This document shows positions 1 to 7,380 of a stretch of DNA of 64,000 bases, in pieces. A program made the position numbers and the translations under genes. The stretch covers positions 62,001 through 126,000 of the forward strand of contig CAYJBY010000002.1 of assembly GCA_964368645.1 (NCBI GenBank), written 5' to 3'. This DNA comes from JAEDHM01 sp964368645. GTDB taxonomy: Bacteria; Bacillota; Clostridia; Christensenellales; CAG-1252. Each line of letters starts with the position of its first letter. The first letter of the stretch is position 1. The notes below the pieces were generated by a model, which worked only from the letters and a program-made list of their open reading frames with translations, had not been told where the DNA came from and did no database searches.

Positions 1-978
1 TCTGTTGCTTTCCTTATACTCACAATTACCAATATTGTTTCCCAATCCTATATAATGCTTATATTTACGGCAATCGGCTGTCTTACCAACAGCGTCTGCG
101 CCATAATCGGTAAAAAATTGCATAATAGCTCGGTATGTGCTTATTCCGCTATTATTACCTGCTCTCTTATGTTTGCTTTCTTCGTTATCTATGGCGGAAA
201 CGAAGGTTTTGCGTGTCTTTGGGTTGTCCTATTGCCTTTCCTTTCTATGGTGGTAATGGATTTTGTAGCAGGCTTGTGTGCAAGTATTTTCTTCCAATTA
301 TTCTTAATCGTGGTTTTTTGGACTCCTATTCGCGGAATGTTGTTATATCAGTACAACGCCCAATTCTGCCTCCGTTTCCCGTTGTTTTTCTTGGTTACGT
401 TTATGCTTGGATTAGCTTTGACGATTTTTTTACGCCGCAGTCAATACAACGAGTGTATGCAACTTCTTAAGCTTGAGGAGATGACGAAAACCGCTAATAA
501 TTTAGCTCGAATCGACACCCTTACAGAACTAGCCAATCGCCGTTGCGCTTACGAGGAATTCAAGACTCGTTTCTCTCAAAACGGTATTCCTCATTGCGTT
601 GTTATGGGTGATATCGATTATTTCAAACGTATTAACGATAGCTACGGTCACGAGTTCGGCGATGAGGTACTTGTAATTGTCGCCAAGTATATCAAGGAGT
701 TGCTTCCTGACGATTATTTGAAATCGCGTTGGGGCGGAGAGGAATTTTTGCTTGTTGCTAACAAATCTGTCGATGAAGTTTATAAGGAAATTGAAAGCTT
801 AAGAATTGCTATTTCCGAGCATCAATTCTGTTATAACGGAGTGCGAATCAATGTTACCATTACCTTTGGTTTGGCAGGTTACGTTGATAGTAATGATCTT
901 GACAAGGCAATCAATATAGCGGATAACCGCCTTTATACAGGTAAGAAAACCACAAAAAACTGTACCATTGCCGAATAG
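1..978 (+). CDS. Membrane-anchored GGDEF diguanylate cyclase (5' partial)
   Basis: The frame is open to the left edge, and the first ATG (55) has no Shine-Dalgarno, so the gene probably starts outside the window. Numbering from that ATG, residues 1-130 hold about five hydrophobic helices with no recognisable sensor domain. A GGDEF domain follows at about 150-305. It shows the metal-binding GDIDYFKRIND segment and an intact GGEEF signature at 227-231. Such enzymes make cyclic di-GMP from two GTP at the membrane. The RxxD inhibitory site normally found nine residues before the signature is absent (the stretch reads PDDYLKSRW), so product inhibition is probably lost. It is the only cyclic-di-GMP gene in the window. 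Confidence 0.88.
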   Translation, partial: SVAFLILTITNIVSQSYIMLIFTAIGCLTNSVCAIIGKKLHNSSVCAYSAIITCSLMFAFFVIYGGNEGFACLWVVLLPFLSMVVMDFVAGLCASIFFQLFLIVVFWTPIRGMLLYQYNAQFCLRFPLFFLVTFMLGLALTIFLRRSQYNECMQLLKLEEMTKTANNLARIDTLTELANRRCAYEEFKTRFSQNGIPHCVVMGDIDYFKRINDSYGHEFGDEVLVIVAKYIKELLPDDYLKSRWGGEEFLLVANKSVDEVYKEIESLRIAISEHQFCYNGVRINVTITFGLAGYVDSNDLDKAINIADNRLYTGKKTTKNCTIAE

Positions 979-1023
979 TACCATCTTTAATTACTCATCT
1001 TTTTAATTCTTTTCTAATTTATT

Positions 1024-1366
1024 ACGTAGGACTAATGTCCTGTCTTCGCTGTCGCGGAAGTCTGTAATTCTTTTAGCTTGCGTACAACTTCTTCTTCCGT
1101 GTCCGTTGTCGCCACTATTTCGTGCACTCTCAACACCTGTGTTTTGGTCGCCGAGCCACTCGTTGTATCCATAATTAGTTGGATAGTTGAATCTGAATAT
1201 GTTTCCAGTCTTGCACTGTATTCCTCTCCGCGCACTCGCATATACCCCTCTCCTTTTGTATTTAACACGTAGGACTAATGTCCTGTCTTCGCTGTCGCGG
1301 AAATCTGTAATTCTTTTAGCTTGCGTACAACCTCTTCTTCCGTGTCAGTTGTCGCCACTATTTCGT
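1024..1366. repeat. Direct repeat covering the 3' ends of two small paralogous genes
   Basis: About 100 bp at 1024-1123 recurs at 1267-1366 (period 243) with only three mismatches that I can count. Each copy covers the last third of one small gene, its stop codon and the short palindrome GGACTAATGTCC overlapping the stop. Confidence 0.85.
1032..1241 (-). CDS. Small protein of unknown function, paralogue A (69 aa)
   Basis: I do not recognise the family. The start at 1241 is chosen because AAAGGAGAGG lies just upstream and because it matches the start of the neighbouring paralogue; a longer reading from 1268 would place the ribosome binding site inside the gene. The product begins MRVRGEEYSARLETYSDSTI, is charged and soluble, and has a helical C-terminal half (TEEEVVRKLKELQ). 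Its last 28 or so residues are almost identical to those of the gene at 1275-1481, so this is a recent tandem duplication. There is no signal peptide, membrane segment or cysteine. Confidence 0.6.
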   Translation of the reverse strand: MRVRGEEYSARLETYSDSTIQLIMDTTSGSATKTQVLRVHEIVATTDTEEEVVRKLKELQTSATAKTGH

Positions 1367-1481
1367 TTATGGCTATCACTCGTTCTTTGATTGCTCCAGC
1401 CTTCAAATCCATAATCTTTTGAATAGTGGAGTCTGCATACGTGCGAAGCCTGGCACTGAATTCATCGCCTCTCACTCTCAT
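1275..1481 (-). CDS. Small protein of unknown function, paralogue B (68 aa)
   Basis: This is the upstream member of a tandem pair. It begins MRVRGDEFSARLRTYADSTI, with AGAGG ahead of the ATG. The N-terminal 34 residues are similar to paralogue A, the middle (KAGAIKERVIAIN) differs, and the C-terminus NEIVATTDTEEEVVRKLKEL is nearly identical. A conserved start, conserved ends and a free middle suggest that both copies are translated and under selection. The function is unknown. The N-terminal RxRGxEx(S)ARLxTY pattern followed by a helix could be a nucleic-acid or protein-binding fold, but that is only a guess. Confidence 0.6.
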   Translation of the reverse strand: MRVRGDEFSARLRTYADSTIQKIMDLKAGAIKERVIAINEIVATTDTEEEVVRKLKELQISATAKTGH

Positions 1482-1688
1482 ATATATACCTCTTTTATCA
1501 CATAAATCCGTTTCTTAACTAGGTCTGTTTCAATTAGGTTGTTTCGGTATGTTGATATTACAAAACTGTGTTGATATAGATACCCTAATTCCTTTTCACA
1601 CTTAAATCAAATATATAGCATAACAAGCAATGCGTCAAACCCACTAATTGGACACCTTGTTAGAATTTAGCACTTGTTTTAACTAGCA
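1482..1688. other. Intergenic stretch with nothing recognised
   Basis: This AT-rich stretch lies between the small paralogues and the tRNA-associated repeat. I see no convincing promoter, RNA or ORF. The promoter for the small genes presumably lies here, but no clear -35/-10 pair could be found. Confidence 0.4.
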
Positions 1689-1934
1689 CTTGGGTTCGAG
1701 TCACGCAGAGTAAACAAAAAGACTCATCTCTCGATGAGTGTTTTTGGTGCCGAAGGTGGGCACGACGCGTTAAGCAAATGCCACTGTGCGGCATTTGTAG
1801 CCAAAGTGGGGAGCAGGACGCAACTGCGACCTGGAGGGGCGAAGCGTAGCAAGCCGTGAACCCTTGGGTTCGAGTCACATCAAGTAAACAAAAACACTCA
1901 TCTTTCGATGAGTGTTTTTGGTGCCGAAGGTGGG
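1689..1934. repeat. Duplicated tRNA-Leu(UAA) 3' end plus terminator
   Basis: Blocks 1689-1760 and 1863-1934 are near-identical direct repeats (period 174). Each holds, on the minus strand, the T-arm side and acceptor end of tRNA-Leu, CCA, the GATGAGTG terminator hairpin, and then a segment ending in a T-arm-like GGGTTCGAGTC on the opposite strand. The spacer contains a perfect inverted repeat CAAATGCC/GGCATTTG (1775-1797). No protein gene fits inside. Confidence 0.8.
1891..1918 (-). terminator. Terminator of the tRNA cluster
   Basis: Stem of 12 bp (AAAACACTCATC, four-base loop, GATGAGTGTTTT), directly after the encoded CCA of tRNA-Leu. The T-run on both sides makes it usable in both directions. 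A second, slightly diverged copy is at 1722-1745. Confidence 0.85.
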
Positions 1935-2004
1935 ACTCGAACCCACACGAAGTTGCCCCCGAGGGATTTTAAATCCCTTGCGTCTGCCATTCCGCCACTA
2001 CGGC
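1919..2004 (-). tRNA. tRNA-Leu (anticodon UAA)
   Basis: Class II tRNA with a long variable arm and a genome-encoded CCA. The anticodon stem AGGGA/TCCCT encloses loop TTTAAAA, giving UAA. The T-arm reads GGGTTCGAGTCCC. The acceptor stem pairs GCCGTAG with CTTCGGC and has one U-U mismatch at the fifth pair. Last of three tRNAs in the cluster. Confidence 0.95.
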
Positions 2005-2010
2005 TCATAT

Positions 2011-2084
2011 TGGAGGCACCACCCAGAATTGAACTGGGGATAAAGATTTTGCAGACCTCTGCCTTACCGCTTGGCTATGGTGCC
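2011..2084 (-). tRNA. tRNA-Cys (anticodon GCA)
   Basis: Acceptor stem GGCACCA/TGGTGCC, discriminator U and encoded CCA. The anticodon loop CTGCAAA gives GCA, and the T-arm is CCAGTTCAATTCTGG. Sits six bases from tRNA-Leu. Confidence 0.95.
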
Positions 2085-2111
2085 TTATAATAAACGCCGA
2101 TACAGCTTCTA

Positions 2112-2186
2112 TGGAGCGGGAGACGGGATTCGGACCCGCGACCTTCACCTTGGCAAGGTGACACTCTACCACTGAGTCACTCCCGC
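2112..2186 (-). tRNA. tRNA-Gly (anticodon GCC)
   Basis: Acceptor stem GCGGGAG/CTCCCGC with encoded CCA. The anticodon stem TCACC/GGTGA encloses TTGCCAA, giving GCC. First gene of the tRNA cluster, about 27 bases after the promoter. Confidence 0.95.
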
Positions 2187-2212
2187 ATATCCGCTGTTAT
2201 CGGCGTGATAAT

Positions 2213-2241
2213 AATATACCAAAAAAAAACTTATTATGCAA
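2213..2241 (-). promoter_or_regulatory. Promoter of the tRNA cluster
   Basis: TTGCAT, 17-base spacer, TATATT, with TGG just before the -10 (extended -10). It points at tRNA-Gly. Confidence 0.75.
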
Positions 2242-2336
2242 GGATTTTTACTATATTTTTCAAATTTTTTTTACTTTTTTTTGATTTACTTTTTACTCTC
2301 TAAAAATGATATTCTACAAGTATAATAATATACTTA

Positions 2337-3965
2337 TTACTGAACCGCTATTTCGTAGAAATAGTGAGGTTGACCGCCGTAATACGCCATAATATCCAAG
2401 TCCTCGTACTTCTCTTGAAGTTTGGCAACTAAGGCGTTACATTCTTCCTCTTTGACCTCGCGTCCGTAATAGAGAGTAATTACTCCGGTATCCTCTGTTA
2501 CAAGGTTATCCAGCAGCTCTATCACAGTTTCATCAACGGCAGTGCCCTTGTTGAATATCTTTTTACCGTTAAGTCCGATTATATCGCCCTCGTGAAGTTT
2601 TAATCCGTCCTCGGTAGTGGTTTTGCGAACCGCTGTTGTTACCTCGCCGCAATTAAGACTTTCAGCGGATTCCAGCATAGCCGCCGCGTTGTCTTCAGCC
2701 GTTGCAGTAGGATCAAAAGCAATAGCCGCCGCAATTCCACCCTGCACGTTGGTTGTCGGAATTACGATACACTTGTTCTTTGCCAATTCCTTTGCCTGAT
2801 CAGCCGCAAGAACTATGTTCTTGTTATTAGGCAAGACAAGGACGGTATCGGCGTTGACCTTATTAATAGCGGACAAGATGTCGTCAACACTGGGATTCAT
2901 TGTTTGACCGCCCTCTATTATATAGTCTATGCCCAAATCCTTAAAAACTTGACAAAAACCTTCGCCTGCGCACACGCTGACTATACCTATAGCCTTACGC
3001 TCACGCTCACGTTTTGCAACCAAAGCGCGGTGCTGTTCCAGCATATTCTCGATTTTCACCTTATTAAGCTCCCCGAGCTTAAGAGCACACTGCAAAGCCG
3101 AGCCGGGGGTGTTGGTATGAACGTGCACCTTGACCAAATTAAGGTCTCCGATTACTATCAAACTATCGCCTAACATTGAAAGCTTGTCTCTTAGCTTGTC
3201 AATATCAGCCATTGTTGTACGCGGATTGAGGTTGGTAATAAAAAATTCTGTGCAATATCCGAACTTGATGTCCTCAAGCTCGTCCAAATCACCCTCAAAT
3301 TCCGTCTCTTTGAACTCTGCTTGCGGAGCGTTATCCTCTATCTTTTCACCGCGTAAAGCCATCAAAAAGCCGCGAATAACGAATAGCAAGCCCTTACCGC
3401 CCGCATCTACAACGCCTGCTTTTTTCAAAACAGGAAGCATCTCGGGAGTCTGCGCCAAAATATTGTCGCCGACCTCTATCAAAGAGGTTAAAAACTTCTC
3501 AAAATCATTGTTCCTGCCTGAAGTCAGCATTGCGGACTGTTCGGAAACTACACGGATAACGGTAAGTATAGTACCTTCCTTGGGTTTTGCAACCGCACTG
3601 TAAGCTACTCTTGCGCCGTTCTGTAACGCCGCGGAAAAATCCTTAAGTCCTATCTCGGGCTTGTCCTTTACGTAATCGCAAAAGCCCTTAAGTATCTGGG
3701 ATAAAATAACTCCGCTGTTACCTCTCGCGCCCTTAAGAGAGCCTGAGGAGATGGCGTCAGCCAGCGTTTGCATATTAAAATCGGAACCTAACGCTTCAAC
3801 CTCTTTTATGGCGTTCTGCGCGGTCATTGACATATTAGTACCCGTATCCCCGTCAGGAACGGGGAACACGTTAAGAGAATCAACAAGCTCACGATTAGCT
3901 GCCAAATTGCGTCCTCCGCAAATGAACATATCTCTTAACGTCGTGCAATCTATGGTTTTCAACAT
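2337..3965 (-). CDS. fakA: DAK2-domain protein, FakA/YloV-like fatty acid kinase subunit
   Basis: The N-terminal DAK2 (DhaL-like) ATP-binding domain covers about residues 1-200 and carries NVFPVPDGDTGTNMS at 32-46, whose aspartates bind the magnesium-ADP. A middle domain and a C-terminal DegV-like domain follow; 542 residues is close to the usual 548-560. In the family, FakA phosphorylates fatty acids presented by a FakB lipid carrier, so exogenous fatty acids can enter phospholipid synthesis. No fakB is in the window. It lies 22 bases after the Asp23-family gene, the same pair as yloU-yloV in B. subtilis. A weak AT hairpin at 2318-2335 may end the transcript. Confidence 0.85.
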   Translation of the reverse strand: MLKTIDCTTLRDMFICGGRNLAANRELVDSLNVFPVPDGDTGTNMSMTAQNAIKEVEALGSDFNMQTLADAISSGSLKGARGNSGVILSQILKGFCDYVKDKPEIGLKDFSAALQNGARVAYSAVAKPKEGTILTVIRVVSEQSAMLTSGRNNDFEKFLTSLIEVGDNILAQTPEMLPVLKKAGVVDAGGKGLLFVIRGFLMALRGEKIEDNAPQAEFKETEFEGDLDELEDIKFGYCTEFFITNLNPRTTMADIDKLRDKLSMLGDSLIVIGDLNLVKVHVHTNTPGSALQCALKLGELNKVKIENMLEQHRALVAKRERERKAIGIVSVCAGEGFCQVFKDLGIDYIIEGGQTMNPSVDDILSAINKVNADTVLVLPNNKNIVLAADQAKELAKNKCIVIPTTNVQGGIAAAIAFDPTATAEDNAAAMLESAESLNCGEVTTAVRKTTTEDGLKLHEGDIIGLNGKKIFNKGTAVDETVIELLDNLVTEDTGVITLYYGREVKEEECNALVAKLQEKYEDLDIMAYYGGQPHYFYEIAVQ

Positions 3966-3987
3966 TATGTTGTTACTCCTTAATTAA

Positions 3988-4338
3988 CTAAACCCTTACG
4001 CCGACAACGTATATGACAACGTCCTTGACACGCATACCCGTGAAATACTCTACGCTATAGGTAATGATACGTTTCAAGGACTCTTCGACCGCATTCTGCG
4101 CAACGCCGCTTTTCAGGATAACGAAAGCGTCGATATATATGTTATGCTCGTCGGAGGTCATACGAATACCTTTCGTATTGGGTGTGGCGCGGAAAAGCTG
4201 CGCTAAACTGTCAGTCAGTCTGCGCGAAACCAAATCAACAACTCCGTAACACTCGGTTGCGGCGTAATTAGCGACCATCATTACAGCGTCGTCAGACACC
4301 GATATTTGACCGAATTTGTTGTTGGTTGTAACTGCCAT
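3988..4338 (-). CDS. Asp23/Gls24 family envelope stress protein (YloU-like)
   Basis: 116 residues with the Asp23 fold signature: N-terminal GQISVSDDAVMMVANYAATECYGVVDL, then a conserved IYIDAFVILKSGVAQNAVEES block and a C-terminal VKDVVIYVVGVRV strand. Family members are small cytoplasmic proteins, some tethered to the membrane and linked to cell-envelope homeostasis. The start has a good GGAG site. It heads a two-gene operon with the FakA-like gene and is divergent from rpmB, as in B. subtilis. Confidence 0.85.
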   Translation of the reverse strand: MAVTTNNKFGQISVSDDAVMMVANYAATECYGVVDLVSRRLTDSLAQLFRATPNTKGIRMTSDEHNIYIDAFVILKSGVAQNAVEESLKRIITYSVEYFTGMRVKDVVIYVVGVRV

Positions 4339-4367
4339 CGTCCGCTCCTTTTTATAAATCTATGATT

Positions 4368-4396
4368 ATAATACATTCTTAACGTCAATTTTGCAA
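4368..4396 (-). promoter_or_regulatory. Promoter of the asp23-fakA operon
   Basis: TTGCAA, 17-base spacer, TATTAT. It is back to back with the rpmB promoter about 80 bases away. Confidence 0.6.
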
Positions 4397-4477
4397 GTAA
4401 AAATATAAAATACGATTGTTATTTGTAAATAATAGTCAGAAATCAAAAAGATTTTGCGAAATAGTTCTTGTAAATCC

Positions 4478-4506
4478 TTGCAATTAAGGTTTTTTCGTGA
4501 TACAAT
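4478..4506 (+). promoter_or_regulatory. Promoter of rpmB
   Basis: TTGCAA, 17-base spacer, TACAAT with a TGA extended -10. It ends 31 bases before the rpmB ATG. Confidence 0.7.
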
Positions 4507-4537
4507 ATGACAGTTAAATCTGCAAGGAGGTGTGGTT

Positions 4538-4735
4538 ATGTCTAGAGTATGTAGCATATGCGGAAAAGGCAAAATGAGTGGCAACACAGTTAGCCATAGT
4601 AATCGCAGAGCCCCCAGACAGTGGAATGCTAACGTCCATAAGGTTACTTTCGTCGGTCAAGACGGCAAAGTAAGCTCCGATTACGTTTGTACCCATTGCA
4701 TTAAGAGCGGCAAGGTTCAGCGTAAGTCAATATAA
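4538..4735 (+). CDS. rpmB: 50S ribosomal protein L28
   Basis: 65-residue L28. The ATG at 4538 is preferred over the GTG at 4532 because AAGGAGG lies seven bases ahead. The sequence opens SRVCSICGKG and later has CTHCIKSGK, so it is the zinc-binding (four-cysteine) form of L28. This form differs from the cysteine-free paralogue that many Firmicutes induce under zinc shortage. It is a single-gene unit between its own promoter and a terminator, pointing away from the asp23 operon. Confidence 0.95.
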   Translation: MSRVCSICGKGKMSGNTVSHSNRRAPRQWNANVHKVTFVGQDGKVSSDYVCTHCIKSGKVQRKSI

Positions 4736-4760
4736 TTGTTCACTAATTATCGGATTTTAT

Positions 4761-4784
4761 GACCTGTTTCGGCAGGTCTTTTTT
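4761..4784 (+). terminator. Terminator after rpmB
   Basis: Stem GACCTG/CAGGTC with a six-base loop, followed by six T. Confidence 0.85.
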
Positions 4785-4907
4785 CGTATTTACTTTCGGC
4801 TTTTATGTCAAGACGCGAGATAAATTCCGTTTCAGCTTTCCCTGTAACTGCTTACGACTTATTCATTTACAATGTCCGAATAATTGTTTCTTACTTTTTA
4901 CTATCTA

Positions 4908-5166
4908 ACAAAAGCTTGCCACATTGTTTATACAAGGCTTACCACATCACTAAACAAAGACTTCCACACCACTAAACAAAAGCTTACCACACCACTAAAC
5001 AAAGGCTTACCACATTATCCACATTAGCATACAAGACTTGCCACATCACTAAACAAAGACTTACCTCAATATTGTACAAGGCTCACCTTGATACTTTACA
5101 AGGCTTACCACACGATACTATATAAGGATTGCCACATCACTCAAAAACTGCCCCGATACTATACAA
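4908..5166. repeat. Degenerate 22-23 nt tandem repeat (minisatellite)
   Basis: About eleven imperfect head-to-tail units of the form ACAAAGGCTTACCACATC plus ACTAA. The best-conserved central units lie at about 4930-5060; units decay towards both ends, and one carries a ten-base insertion. It lies between the rpmB and thiN terminators, with no ORF. Between 4785 and 4907 I see nothing. Confidence 0.8.
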
Positions 5167-5195
5167 AAATTGTGCCGTTATCGACGGCACAATTT
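5166..5195 (-). terminator. Terminator of the yicC-thiN operon
   Basis: An 11-bp stem AAATTGTGCCG/CGGCACAATTT with a seven-base loop; in the minus direction it runs into five T. It lies 62 bases after the thiN stop. Confidence 0.85.
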
Positions 5196-5256
5196 CTTAA
5201 ATACACGTAATAAAGCCTTTACGCATTCCGGTGGATTAAAACAGAATATTTTCAAA

Positions 5257-5868
5257 TCATACCTCCCTTGCGAATACTCTGAAAACGATAGCCTCACCTG
5301 CAACTACGTTGATTTTGACGCGTTCCTTAATCGCTACGTTGGATACGCCCAAAGTCAAATACTTGTTGATGATCTTATCCTTTATTTCGTACTCAAGTCC
5401 TTCTGTACCTATTATATGCAGTTCGTCGGAAAATGGTACGATTGACACCACGTCACCTCTTTCTACGTCCAATTCAAATGTGGAATTAACGAAATACGCG
5501 TCGAAGCCTGCGCCTTTAATAACGCACTTCGCACCGAGCTTTGCGGCAATGCCCAGCAGAACGATGTTGGACATTATATGGTCAAGGCGTTTACCGCCCT
5601 CCGCTCCGTAAATCGATAACCGTTGATACCCTGCCGATATAGCATATCTAACCGCTAATTCACCGTCAGTCATATCCTTTTTACGGTCAAACTTTATAAT
5701 CTCGATACCCGACTCGATATCGCGCGCGGAGTCTAGGTCGCCAACTACGGTCTTAACCTTAAGCCCCTTTGCCTTAGCAAAATTGTAGCCGCCGTCCGCA
5801 CAGATAATATCCGTTTCCGTAACAGGAGCTTCAAAGTCGTAATTCAAAATAATAGCAGCTGTTTTCAT
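5257..5868 (-). CDS. thiN: Thiamine pyrophosphokinase
   Basis: 203 residues. Makes thiamine diphosphate from thiamine and ATP in the cytoplasm. The family motifs are in order: ADGG (24-27), GDLDS (43-47), KKDMTDGE (63-70) and GGKRLDH (about 91-97), followed by the C-terminal beta domain that binds thiamine. Last gene of the 12-gene operon; its start overlaps the rpe stop by four bases (ATGA), so translation is probably coupled. The same rpe-thiN order occurs in B. subtilis. No TPP riboswitch is seen. Confidence 0.93.
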   Translation of the reverse strand: MKTAAIILNYDFEAPVTETDIICADGGYNFAKAKGLKVKTVVGDLDSARDIESGIEIIKFDRKKDMTDGELAVRYAISAGYQRLSIYGAEGGKRLDHIMSNIVLLGIAAKLGAKCVIKGAGFDAYFVNSTFELDVERGDVVSIVPFSDELHIIGTEGLEYEIKDKIINKYLTLGVSNVAIKERVKINVVAGEAIVFRVFAREV

Positions 5869-6509
5869 CCTCTTAACCTCCTTATCGTTGCCGCGGGATC
5901 CTTCGCCTTATAAACCGCACTACCGGCAACCAAGACGTTGACACCGCTTGCTATTGCGGAGTCGCAGTTTTCGATTGTTACGCCTCCGTCTATCTCCAAG
6001 TCGATGGTTCTTCCGCTGTTCTCTATAAGCTTACGTGCGGCGACGGCCTTAGTAAGCACCTCGGGAATAAACTTCTGTCCGCCGAAACCTGGGTAAACGC
6101 TCATCAGTAGAATCATATCCACCAAATCCATATAAGGCTCTACAAGCTCCAAGCCCTTGTCGGGATTAAGCACCAAACCGCATTTCTTGCCCTTGGCTTT
6201 GATAGCGTTAAGAGCGGCACGGGGATTCTCGCTTGCTTCGGGGTGAAAGGTAACAATGTCTGCCCCTGCATCGCAGAATTTTTCCACAAAGCGTTCGGGC
6301 TTGGTAATCATCAAATGTGCGTCGATTACCAGTTTGGTATAAGGTCTGATTGCAGCTAGCATAGGCATTCCGAAGGTGATATTAGGCACAAAATCGCCGT
6401 CCATTACGTCGAAATGTATGTAATCCGCGCCCCACTCCTCTGCTTGGCGAACGCTGTAGCCCATATTGGCAAAGTCACCGGATAATATCGATGGTGCTAT
6501 TTTAATCAT
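5865..6509 (-). CDS. rpe: Ribulose-phosphate 3-epimerase
   Basis: 214-residue TIM-barrel enzyme that interconverts ribulose-5-phosphate and xylulose-5-phosphate in the pentose phosphate pathway. It opens IKIAPSILSGDFANMG and has HFDVMDGDFVPN with the metal and catalytic aspartate, DAHLMI, SVYPGFGGQ (phosphate and substrate loop) and EIDGGV. It is full length, with AAGGAG upstream. Lies ten bases after rsgA. Confidence 0.97.
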   Translation of the reverse strand: MIKIAPSILSGDFANMGYSVRQAEEWGADYIHFDVMDGDFVPNITFGMPMLAAIRPYTKLVIDAHLMITKPERFVEKFCDAGADIVTFHPEASENPRAALNAIKAKGKKCGLVLNPDKGLELVEPYMDLVDMILLMSVYPGFGGQKFIPEVLTKAVAARKLIENSGRTIDLEIDGGVTIENCDSAIASGVNVLVAGSAVYKAKDPAATIRRLRG

Positions 6510-6519
6510 AAATATCTCC

Positions 6520-7380
6520 TTACAGTTTTTTAAGTCTGTTCTGTTTTATTTCCTCGAAAATACTAAGATATCTGGAATATCTGTCCTTATCTATACGCCC
6601 TTCCGAAAGAGCTTTTTTGACGGCGCAATCAGGCTCGTCACGGTGAGTACACATATTATAGCGGCAACGCCCAACGTCAAGAAAATCAGGGTAATAAAGC
6701 GCGAGTTCCCTCTCGTCGATACCGTCAACGTCAAGCAGTGAAAAGCCGCAAGTATCTACTATCGAAACGTCGTCCGTCAGCTTAAAAATTTCCACGTGGC
6801 GCGTAGTATTACGCCCTCTTTCAATCTTAGACAAGCCGCCTACCGACTGATTGGCGGCGCATATCGCATTAAGAATTGAGGACTTGCCGACTGCCGATTG
6901 TCCTGCAAAGCAAACCATACCCTTAAGCATCTGTGCGAACTCCGCAACGCCGTTACCGGTATTGGCGGACAATGCGACCGTTTTGACAATTCCGCCGTAA
7001 ACGCGTTGCGCGTACTCATAGCCCTTGTCGTCTATATCGGTTTTATTATAGCATATTAAAGTGTTAATTTTACACTCCGCCGCAAAAATTAACAGCTTAT
7101 CTACCAGAATCCAGTCGGGCTCCGGCACAGGAGCGACAACAATAACCAACAAATCCACGTTGGCAACGTACGGTCTGATCATCAAATTGCGCCGCGGAAG
7201 AATCCCGTTGATAAACCATCCGCTTTTATCGGATACAAGCTCTACGTAATCACCTACGTACAGCTTATCGGAGAGCTTGATTTTGCCACGTGCAACACAG
7301 TTAAAAACGGCGCCTTCGCTAAGCACCTTATACCGTCCTCCGACGCCCTTAATTATCAACCCCTTTGCCGTTTTAATCAT
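6520..7380 (-). CDS. rsgA: Ribosome small-subunit GTPase RsgA
   Basis: Circularly permuted GTPase of late 30S assembly. An N-terminal OB fold (1-70) is followed by G4 NKTD (112-115), G5, G1 GQSAVGKSS (160-168) and G3 DTCGF (209-213). A C-terminal zinc knuckle uses C239, C244, H246 and C252. At 286 residues it is normal length. The start overlaps the rlmN stop by one base (TAATG). In B. subtilis a PP2C phosphatase and a PASTA kinase lie between rlmN and rsgA; here they are absent. Confidence 0.97.
   Translation of the reverse strand: MIKTAKGLIIKGVGGRYKVLSEGAVFNCVARGKIKLSDKLYVGDYVELVSDKSGWFINGILPRRNLMIRPYVANVDLLVIVVAPVPEPDWILVDKLLIFAAECKINTLICYNKTDIDDKGYEYAQRVYGGIVKTVALSANTGNGVAEFAQMLKGMVCFAGQSAVGKSSILNAICAANQSVGGLSKIERGRNTTRHVEIFKLTDDVSIVDTCGFSLLDVDGIDERELALYYPDFLDVGRCRYNMCTHRDEPDCAVKKALSEGRIDKDRYSRYLSIFEEIKQNRLKKL

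Noticed and set aside
1689..1934. Integrated mobile element in tRNA-Leu(UAA)
   Set aside because: The direct repeats look like attachment sites, but only 100 bases lie between them and there is no integrase in the window; kept only as a possible remnant.
1660..2090. ORFs over the tRNA cluster and its repeat on both strands
   Set aside because: They run through tRNA genes and the terminator hairpin; they exist only because the tRNA sequence lacks stops.
4366..4696. Reverse-strand ORFs over rpmB and its leader
   Set aside because: Shadow frames of rpmB and two promoters; no ribosome binding site.
4908..5166. Possible CRISPR array
   Set aside because: Units are contiguous with no spacers, are degenerate, and no cas gene is near.
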